Positions 1-4,091 of a stretch of 5,306 nt of DNA are shown piece after piece. Below the pieces are notes generated by a model. That model made no database searches. It saw only the letters and a program-made list of their open reading frames with translations, and was not told the DNA's origin. A program made the position numbers and the translations under genes. Positions within the stretch are counted from its first letter, which is position 1; the number at the start of each line of letters is the position of its first letter. Source of the stretch: Agaricicola taiwanensis_A (lineage in GTDB: Bacteria; Pseudomonadota; Alphaproteobacteria; Rhizobiales; Methylopilaceae); NCBI GenBank assembly GCA_040394255.1, contig JBEBSP010000191.1, positions 1-5,306 on the forward strand. Direction: 5' to 3'.

Positions 1-50
1 CGCACAACGGTTTTCGAGACCGCCCCGATCGACCACTCTGGCACCTCTCC
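1..50 (-). tRNA. tRNA-Ser (anticodon CGA), 5' portion only, cut by window edge
   Basis: Read on the minus strand, the segment begins GGAGAGGTGCC, a typical serine tRNA 5' end with T8 following the 7-base acceptor strand. A 5-bp anticodon stem (GCGGT with ACCGT, one G-U pair) encloses the 7-base loop CTCGAAA. The anticodon CGA lies at window positions 14-16 and reads the codon UCG. From memory, the acceptor strand and anticodon arm closely resemble E. coli tRNA-Ser(CGA). The long class II variable arm, the T arm and the 3' acceptor strand lie beyond position 1 and cannot be checked. The mature 5' end should be position 50. The gene is transcribed divergently from rplU. Confidence 0.9.
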
Positions 51-63
51 GATCGTGGCGTGT

Positions 64-92
64 GCTTTACACGTCACAACGCGGCCGGGCAA
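64..92 (-). promoter_or_regulatory. possible sigma-70-type promoter for tRNA-Ser
   Basis: On the minus strand, TTGCCC (92 to 87) could serve as a -35 box and TAAAGC (69 to 64) as a -10 box, with a 17-base spacer. This would start transcription roughly 7 bases before the tRNA 5' end, and a GC-rich discriminator follows the -10. The hexamer matches are weak, 4 of 6 and 3 of 6. The call rests mainly on position and spacing. A small inverted repeat, CGTGT/ACACG at 59-63 and 69-73, overlaps it. Confidence 0.25.
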
Positions 93-123
93 GCCGGGCA
101 GGCGCTCTTTTCCTGATTTGCGG

Positions 124-152
124 TTGCTGAAAAAGCCGTCCTGAACTATAGG
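124..152 (+). promoter_or_regulatory. probable promoter of rplU-rpmA
   Basis: TTGCTG at 124-129 and TATAGG at 147-152 are separated by exactly 17 bases and resemble -35 and -10 boxes of a housekeeping sigma factor. Transcription would begin near 159, giving a leader of roughly 95 bases before the L21 start codon. No better pair was seen between the tRNA and rplU. The -35 matches consensus only in its TTG, so this is a reasonable but unproven call. Confidence 0.4.
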
Positions 153-215
153 TGCGCGCTGAAAGTGGACCGCTTCGCGATCTCCGCTTCCTCAAATGGC
201 ATCAGAACCAACAAA

Positions 216-237
216 AAGCCGCCCTCGAGGCCGGTTT
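216..237 (+). promoter_or_regulatory. hairpin in the rplU leader, next to the ribosome binding site
   Basis: AAGCCG (216-221) pairs with CGGTTT (232-237), including one G-U pair. After a C-C mismatch, CC (223-224) pairs with GG (229-230) around a TCGA loop. The stem ends four bases before the AAGGA Shine-Dalgarno at 242-246, so a bound protein or altered folding could limit ribosome access. Ribosomal protein operons are often controlled by such leaders, but this one does not match any leader family I can name. Confidence 0.3.
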
Positions 238-255
238 GTGCAAGGACGTAAGACT

Positions 256-660
256 ATGTTTGCAATCATCAAATCCGGCGGACACCAGTTCCGTGTCGCC
301 ACCGACGACGTCATCACCGTCAACCGCCTGCCCGGCGATGCCGGCTCCACCGTGGAGCTGGGCGAGGTGATCTTCCTCAACGATGGCGACGATTCCAGCT
401 TCGGCGCGCCCTTCGTGGAAGGCGCCAAGGTCGTCGCCGAGATCGTCGAGCATTCCCGCGCCAAGAAGGTCATCGCCTTCAAGAAGCGCCGCCGGCAGAA
501 TTCGAAGCGCAAGCGTGGCCACCGTCAGGAAGAGACGGTGATCCGCATCACGGACATCCTGACGGCCGGGTCCGCGCCCAAGAAGCGCGCAACCAAGGCG
601 AAGGCCAAGGACGAGGCGCCGGCGGACAGCCAGGCGACCGAAACCGCCGCCGCCGAATAA
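256..660 (+). CDS. rplU: large ribosomal subunit protein bL21
   Basis: This gene encodes bL21, a 23S rRNA-binding protein of the 50S subunit. The start at 256 gives 134 residues beginning MFAIIKSGG, the family's usual N-terminus, and AAGGA at 242-246 sits nine bases upstream. An in-frame ATG at 196 would add 20 residues without family resemblance and has no clear ribosome binding site. The basic L21 signature is at about residues 63-95, with the run KKRRRQNSKRKRGHRQ. Residues 107-134 form a Lys/Ala/Glu-rich, probably disordered tail that makes the protein about 30 residues longer than E. coli L21 (103). Such tails are common in alphaproteobacteria. His10 replaces the Lys or Arg often seen in the GGKQ segment. 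rpmA follows after 31 bases with no terminator between them, so the two are almost certainly co-transcribed. Confidence 0.96.
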   Translation: MFAIIKSGGHQFRVATDDVITVNRLPGDAGSTVELGEVIFLNDGDDSSFGAPFVEGAKVVAEIVEHSRAKKVIAFKKRRRQNSKRKRGHRQEETVIRITDILTAGSAPKKRATKAKAKDEAPADSQATETAAAE

Positions 661-691
661 GCACCGTCAGATCAGATAAGGGAATTCAGTC

Positions 692-961
692 ATGGCACAT
701 AAAAAAGCTGGCGGTTCGTCGCGTAACGGTCGTGATACGGCCGGCCGTCGTCTCGGCATCAAGAAGTTCGGCGGCGAGCTCGTCATTCCGGGCAACATCA
801 TCGCCCGCCAGCGCGGCACCAAGTGGCACCCGGGCGCCAATGTCGGCATCGGCAAGGACCACACCCTCTTTGCCCTCGTGACGGGCAATGTCGAATTCCG
901 GGCCAAAGCTGGCCGCACCTATGTGGATGTAGCCCCGGCCGCCGCCGAGGCAGCAGAATAA
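692..961 (+). CDS. rpmA: large ribosomal subunit protein bL27
   Basis: This gene encodes bL27, a 50S protein whose N-terminal tail reaches towards the peptidyl transferase centre. The 89-residue product starts MAHKKAGGSSRNGRD, the classic beginning. It has no extra N-terminal leader of the kind cleaved off in Firmicutes. The L27 signature is at residues 34-48, GNIIARQRGTKWHPG. The C-terminus ends in a short Ala/Glu tail. The length is normal for the family (about 85 in E. coli). AAGGGA at 678-683 precedes the ATG by eight bases. It is the second gene of the rplU-rpmA pair, an order conserved in most bacteria. Two inverted repeats lie in the gap downstream and may define the end of the ribosomal transcript. 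Confidence 0.97.
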   Translation: MAHKKAGGSSRNGRDTAGRRLGIKKFGGELVIPGNIIARQRGTKWHPGANVGIGKDHTLFALVTGNVEFRAKAGRTYVDVAPAAAEAAE

Positions 962-981
962 GCCGGCAGGTTTAGCGACCA

Positions 982-1008
982 CCCGCCGGTTCTCGTCGAA
1001 CCAGCGGG
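982..1008 (+). repeat. imperfect inverted repeat after rpmA
   Basis: CCCGC (982-986) pairs with GCGGG (1004-1008), and GGTTC (988-992) pairs with GAACC (998-1002). A single C-A mismatch (987/1003) separates them, and the loop is TCGTC. The resulting 11-position stem begins 20 bases after the rpmA stop codon. No T-run follows. It may act as a 3' stabiliser or a processing site, or as a terminator in tandem with the next hairpin. Confidence 0.5.
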
Positions 1009-1025
1009 CCGGGTATCAGGATCGG

Positions 1026-1052
1026 CAGGGGAGACGGGACACGTCTCCCCTG
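1026..1052 (+). terminator. perfect 11-bp hairpin between rpmA and the GNAT gene; terminator-like without U-tract
   Basis: CAGGGGAGACG (1026-1036) and CGTCTCCCCTG (1042-1052) are exact reverse complements around the 5-base loop GGACA. The bases after the stem, TGTCGCATCT, are not T-rich, so this is not a standard intrinsic terminator. It may stop transcription weakly, stabilise the rplU-rpmA 3' end, or stall polymerase. The GNAT Shine-Dalgarno starts only 11 bases after it, so termination here would separate GNAT expression from the ribosomal genes. Confidence 0.45.
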
Positions 1053-1073
1053 TGTCGCATCTGGAGCCCGGTC

Positions 1074-1688
1074 ATGTTTGGCCATCTCGACGCCGCCTTC
1101 GCCCTCGCCACCGACCGCCTCGTCCTGCGCCGTCCGCGCCAGGCCGACGCCGAGGTATTGGCCACGCTCGCGAACGACCGGATCATCGCCGAGAACACCG
1201 CCTCCATCCCGCATCCATACGGTTTGAAGGATGCCCGCGACTACATCGCCAAGGCGCAAGCCACCACCACGGCCCTTCCCTTCGTGGCGGTGCGTCACGG
1301 CGATCAGGCCTTGATCGGAGCCGGCGCCATCGCGATCCGCGCGCAGGACGAGGCCCCGGAGATCGGCTACTGGGTCGGATCACCCCACCGGGGTCGGGGA
1401 TACGCAACCGAGATTTCCCGGGCGTTGGTGGATCTGTCCTTCGAGCGGCTGGAGCTTGGCCGGTTGGTGGCGCGCTGCCGCGTGACCAATGAAAACTCGC
1501 GCCGCGTGCTGGAGAAATGCGGCTTCCAGTGGTGCGGCACGGGCCTCGAAGGATCCGTCGGCTTTCGCGGGGCCTTTCCGGTCGACCGTTTCCGGCTCGA
1601 CCGGGGGGTCTGGACGAGCCTCAGGTCGTGGGGAGCCAGCCGCACTCCGCGATGCTATGACGAGGCCTTGCTGGTGGCCGCGAAATGA
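1074..1688 (+). CDS. GNAT family N-acetyltransferase, RimJ/RimL-like
   Basis: The 204-residue product fits the GNAT fold that transfers acetyl from acetyl-CoA to an amine. Residues 14-21 (DRLVLRRP) match the opening strand typical of RimJ/RimL-type acetyltransferases. EIGYW (96-100) leads into RGRGYATE (106-113), the acetyl-CoA pyrophosphate-binding loop (Q/R-x-x-G-x-G/A). NENSRRVLEKCGF (139-151) is the late N-x-x-S-x-x-x-x-x-K-x-G-F motif of this subgroup. No signal peptide or membrane segment is visible. GGAG at 1063-1066 sits seven bases before the ATG. Its place between rpmA and obgE recurs in Hyphomicrobiales as far as I recall. Together with the resemblance to RimI/J/L, which acetylate ribosomal protein N-termini, it suggests a translation-linked substrate. 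The substrate cannot be read from the sequence, and small-molecule or antibiotic acetylation is not excluded. Confidence 0.9.
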   Translation: MFGHLDAAFALATDRLVLRRPRQADAEVLATLANDRIIAENTASIPHPYGLKDARDYIAKAQATTTALPFVAVRHGDQALIGAGAIAIRAQDEAPEIGYWVGSPHRGRGYATEISRALVDLSFERLELGRLVARCRVTNENSRRVLEKCGFQWCGTGLEGSVGFRGAFPVDRFRLDRGVWTSLRSWGASRTPRCYDEALLVAAK

Positions 1689-1694
1689 ACGACA

Positions 1695-1720
1695 CGGAGC
1701 TGCCGCATGCGGCAGCTCCG
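1695..1720 (+). terminator. perfect 26-bp palindrome just after the GNAT stop codon; terminator-like, no U-tract
   Basis: Positions 1695-1720 read the same on both strands: an 11-base arm, CGGAGCTGCCG, then the central CATG, then its exact complement. As RNA this gives an 11-bp stem with a 4-base loop, six bases after the GNAT TGA. The bases after it, CTTGCCTGCC, contain no T-run. It probably marks the GNAT transcript end or protects it. As DNA it could also be a site for a symmetric binding protein. Its last four bases overlap the next structure. Confidence 0.5.
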
Positions 1721-1776
1721 CTTGCCTGCCGCAAGAACCGGCTTCCGGCAGGAGCGGACAGACGGATTCCGCTTTT
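1717..1776 (+). promoter_or_regulatory. competing hairpins upstream of obgE, attenuator-like
   Basis: TCCGCT occurs at 1717-1722 and again at 1768-1773, and its complement AGCGGA lies between them at 1753-1758. Upstream pairing (1717-1722 with 1753-1758) stacks on CCTGCCG/CGGCAGG (1725-1731 with 1746-1752), a 13-bp stem with a 2-base TG bulge. A short GAA/TTC pairing caps it. Downstream pairing (1753-1758 with 1768-1773) forms a 6-bp stem with a 9-base loop whose 3' arm runs into T1773-T1776, like a small intrinsic terminator. The two pairings exclude each other. This layout resembles an attenuator, but no ligand, leader peptide or regulator is evident. The upstream stem looks the stronger. 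Confidence 0.3.
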
Positions 1777-1811
1777 CGCAATGAAAATGCGATAAGCAAC
1801 GAACAGGACAG

Positions 1812-1827
1812 CCGCGGTCCGCGGACC
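1812..1827 (+). repeat. short GC palindrome just upstream of the obgE ribosome binding site
   Basis: GGTCCGCGGACC at 1816-1827 is a perfect 12-bp palindrome. The overlapping CCGCG (1812-1816) and CGCGG (1820-1824) can form a 5-bp stem with a 3-base loop. It ends about five bases before the AGGGA Shine-Dalgarno at 1832-1836. It could fold next to the ribosome site or be a small operator. Short GC-only palindromes also arise by chance in such GC-rich DNA. Confidence 0.25.
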
Positions 1828-1842
1828 ACTCAGGGATGACGC

Positions 1843-2883
1843 ATGAAGTTTCTCGATCAGGCCAAGATCTACATCCGTTCCGGCGATGGCGGCGCGGGCG
1901 CCGTTTCGTTCCGCCGCGAGAAGTTCATCGAGTTCGGCGGCCCCAACGGCGGTGACGGCGGGCGTGGCGGCGATGTCTGGGTGGAATGCGTGGCGGGCCT
2001 CAACACCCTGATCGACTACCGCTACCAGCAGCACCACAAGGCCGGGCGCGGCCAGCATGGCATGGGCGCGAACCGCACCGGCGCGGGCGGCAAGGATGTT
2101 GTGCTGAAGGTGCCGCAGGGCACGGAGATTCTGGAGGAAGACGGCGAGACCATCGTCGCGGACCTGATCGAGATCGGCCAGCGCCTCCTCCTGGCCAAGG
2201 GCGGCAACGGCGGCTTCGGCAACGCCTACTTCAAGACCTCCACCAACCAGGCGCCGCGCCGCGCCAATCCCGGCCTCGAAGGGCAGGAGCGCTGGCTCTG
2301 GCTGCGGCTGAAGCTGATCGCCGACGCCGGGCTGGTGGGATTGCCGAACGCGGGAAAATCCACCTTCCTCGCCGCCGTGACCGCCGCCAAGCCCAAGATC
2401 GCGGACTACCCCTTCACGACGCTTCATCCCCAGCTCGGCGTCGTCGGCGTGGATGACCGTGAATTCGTGCTGGCCGACATCCCCGGCCTGATCGAGGGCG
2501 CGCACGAGGGCATCGGCCTCGGTGATCGCTTCCTCAGCCATGTGGAGCGCTGCCAGGTCTTGCTGCATCTGGTCGACGGCACCGGCGAGGACGCCGGCAA
2601 GGACTACCTCACCGTGCGCGGCGAGCTGGACGCCTACGGCCACGGCCTGGGCGACAAGCTGGAAATCGTCGCGCTGTCCAAGGTGGATTCGCTTGATCCC
2701 GACACCCGCAAGAAGCAGGTGAGGAAACTGGCCAAGGCCTGCGGTGGAACACCCTTGCAGCTCTCCGCGCACTCCCGCGAGGGCGTGGTCGATGCGCTGC
2801 GCCAGCTGATGAGGGTCATCGATGACGCCCGCGAGGTCGAGGCCGCACCGGCCGCCCACGAGGACAGGCCGTGGACGCCCTAG
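1843..2883 (+). CDS. obgE: Obg/CgtA family GTPase
   Basis: ObgE is an essential GTPase that binds the 50S subunit late in assembly and is also linked to stress and cell-cycle control. The 346-residue protein starts with the glycine-rich Obg fold (1 to about 158), with repeats such as SGDGGAGAVSFRREKF and GGPNGGDGGRGGDV. The GTPase domain follows: G1 GLPNAGKST at 166-174, G2 DYPFTT at 188-193, G3 DIPGLIEGA at 212-220, G4 SKVD at 279-282 and G5 SAHS at 308-311. G4 carries Ser in place of the usual Asn of NKxD, while the specificity Asp282 is kept. The C-terminal tail (about 329-346) is short and acidic. AGGGA at 1832-1836 lies six bases before the ATG. Its neighbours rplU and rpmA are common partners of obg in bacteria. 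The end overlaps or abuts proB, suggesting coupled translation. Confidence 0.97.
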   Translation: MKFLDQAKIYIRSGDGGAGAVSFRREKFIEFGGPNGGDGGRGGDVWVECVAGLNTLIDYRYQQHHKAGRGQHGMGANRTGAGGKDVVLKVPQGTEILEEDGETIVADLIEIGQRLLLAKGGNGGFGNAYFKTSTNQAPRRANPGLEGQERWLWLRLKLIADAGLVGLPNAGKSTFLAAVTAAKPKIADYPFTTLHPQLGVVGVDDREFVLADIPGLIEGAHEGIGLGDRFLSHVERCQVLLHLVDGTGEDAGKDYLTVRGELDAYGHGLGDKLEIVALSKVDSLDPDTRKKQVRKLAKACGGTPLQLSAHSREGVVDALRQLMRVIDDAREVEAAPAAHEDRPWTP

Positions 2884-2885
2884 CC

Positions 2886-4007
2886 ATGACGGTTCCCACC
2901 CTCGCCTCGTTCAGACGCATCGTCATCAAGGTCGGCTCGGCCCTGCTGGTCGACGCGCGCGCCGGCGCCCTGCGCCGCGACTGGCTCGACGGACTGGTGG
3001 ACGATCTGGCGCGGCACGCGGCGCGTGGAGCCGACATCCTCGTCGTCTCCTCCGGCGCGATCGCCATGGGCCGCACGGTGCTCGGGCTGCCGGGCGGGGC
3101 GCTGAAGCTGGAGGAAAGCCAGGCCGCCGCCGCCGTGGGCCAGATCGCATTGGCCCGCGCCTGGGCGGAAAGCTTCGGACGTCACGCCCTGACCGCGGGC
3201 CAGGTGCTGGTGACCCTCGGCGATACGGAAGAGCGCCGCCGCTACCTGAACGCCCGCGAGACCATCGGCAAGCTCCTGGACCTGAAAGCCGTGCCGATCA
3301 TCAACGAGAACGACACGGTGGCCACCAGCGAGATCCGCTACGGCGACAACGACCGGCTCGCGGCGCGCGTCGCCACCATGGCCAGCGCCGACTGCCTCGT
3401 GCTCCTGTCCGACATCGACGGGCTCTACACCGCCCCGCCCGCGCAGGACCCCACCGCCGAGCACCTGCCGCTGGTGGCCCGCGTCACGCCCGAAATCGAG
3501 GCCATGGCCGGCGGCGCGGCCTCGATCCTGTCGCGCGGCGGCATGAAGACCAAGGTCGACGCCGCCAAGATCGCAACAGCGGGCGGCACGCATATGGTGA
3601 TCGCCTCCGGCGTCGTCGCGCATCCCCTGTCCCGGATCGAGGACGGCGGACGCTGCACCTGGTTCCTCACGTCCGCCACGCCGGTGGGCGCGCGCAAGCG
3701 CTGGATCGCGGGTTCGCTGGAGCCGCGCGGCCGCCTGCACCTCGACGAAGGCGCGGCCAGGGCCCTGCTGTCGGGCCGCTCGCTGCTGCCGGCCGGCGTC
3801 ACCCAGGTGGAAGGGGCCTTCTCGCGCGGCGACGCGGTGATGATCGTCGGTCCCGACGGCCGTGCGCTGGGCCGGGGGCTCGTCGCCTACGACTGGGACG
3901 ACGCCGACCGCATCCGCGGCCGCCGCACCGGCGAGATCGAGACCATCATCGGCTATCGCGGCCGCGACGAGATGATCCACCGCGACGATCTGGTGCTGGA
4001 CGATTGA
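2886..4007 (+). CDS. proB: glutamate 5-kinase
   Basis: ProB phosphorylates L-glutamate with ATP to glutamyl 5-phosphate, the committed step of proline synthesis, and is normally inhibited by proline. From ATG 2886 it is 373 residues (E. coli 367). The amino-acid kinase domain (about 9-255) shows IKVGSALL (14-21), VSSGAIA (54-60), NENDTV (140-145), YGDNDRLAARVA (152-163), SDIDGLY (175-181) and SRGGMKTK (216-223). A PUA domain follows at about 275-365. The start is uncertain. In-frame GTG 2871 has the better Shine-Dalgarno (GAGGA at 2860-2864, six bases away) and would overlap obgE by 13 bases, adding VDALA (first residue Met). ATG 2886 lies two bases after the obgE stop. I prefer 2886 slightly because the upstream extension uses CTA, rare in such GC-rich genes. 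Two in-frame stops, TGA then TAG, end the gene. Confidence 0.96.
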   Translation: MTVPTLASFRRIVIKVGSALLVDARAGALRRDWLDGLVDDLARHAARGADILVVSSGAIAMGRTVLGLPGGALKLEESQAAAAVGQIALARAWAESFGRHALTAGQVLVTLGDTEERRRYLNARETIGKLLDLKAVPIINENDTVATSEIRYGDNDRLAARVATMASADCLVLLSDIDGLYTAPPAQDPTAEHLPLVARVTPEIEAMAGGAASILSRGGMKTKVDAAKIATAGGTHMVIASGVVAHPLSRIEDGGRCTWFLTSATPVGARKRWIAGSLEPRGRLHLDEGAARALLSGRSLLPAGVTQVEGAFSRGDAVMIVGPDGRALGRGLVAYDWDDADRIRGRRTGEIETIIGYRGRDEMIHRDDLVLDD

Positions 4008-4009
4008 TA

Positions 4010-4032
4010 GCGGGGTTTCGTCCCGCCGAAAC
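4010..4032 (+). repeat. interlocked inverted repeats right after proB
   Basis: GCGGG (4010-4014) can pair with CCCGC (4022-4026), and GTTTCG (4015-4020) can pair with CGAAAC (4027-4032). The halves interleave, so only one hairpin forms fully at a time. A complete pseudoknot looks sterically impossible because almost no loop bases remain. The element begins three bases after the proB TGA. Its function is unknown. It may affect polymerase or RNase passage between proB and proA. Confidence 0.35.
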
Positions 4033-4044
4033 AGGACCCATATT

Positions 4045-4067
4045 GGGCGGACACAATCTGTCCGCCC
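4045..4067 (+). terminator. perfect 9-bp hairpin between proB and proA, no U-tract
   Basis: GGGCGGACA (4045-4053) and TGTCCGCCC (4059-4067) are exact reverse complements around the loop CAATC. The following bases, GTCACGAACG, give no U-tract, so strong intrinsic termination is unlikely. It may be a partial terminator, an mRNA processing or stability element, or a way of setting the ratio of ProB to ProA. It lies about 24 bases before the likely proA start. Confidence 0.4.
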
Positions 4068-4091
4068 GTCACGAACGGTAAGCCAATGGTC

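Noticed and set aside
196..255. Upstream ATG at 196 as the rplU start
   Set aside because: It adds 20 residues unlike any L21 N-terminus. The 256 start has a good Shine-Dalgarno and gives the expected MFAIIKSGG opening.
1743..1842. A dedicated sigma-70 promoter for obgE
   Set aside because: GATAAG at 1791-1796 looks vaguely like a -10 box, but no acceptable -35 box lies 16-18 bases upstream.
1621..2859. Long minus-strand open frame of 412 codons opposite obgE
   Set aside because: It is antisense to a clear obgE with all GTPase motifs. Its translation is low-complexity Ala/Gly/Val/Asp without family resemblance, as expected from GC-rich third positions.
2880..3980. Minus-strand open frame of 366 codons opposite proB
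   Set aside because: It mirrors proB in a GC-rich genome, has no recognisable motif, and no ribosome site or promoter was seen.
4010..4032. A true H-type pseudoknot after proB
   Set aside because: The two stems interleave correctly, but the connecting loops would have zero or one base, too short to cross 5- and 6-bp stems. Alternative hairpins are more likely.
2822..4081. Plus-strand frame of 419 codons overlapping proB in another frame
   Set aside because: Arg/Pro-rich translation typical of an out-of-frame GC-rich gene. proB accounts for this DNA.
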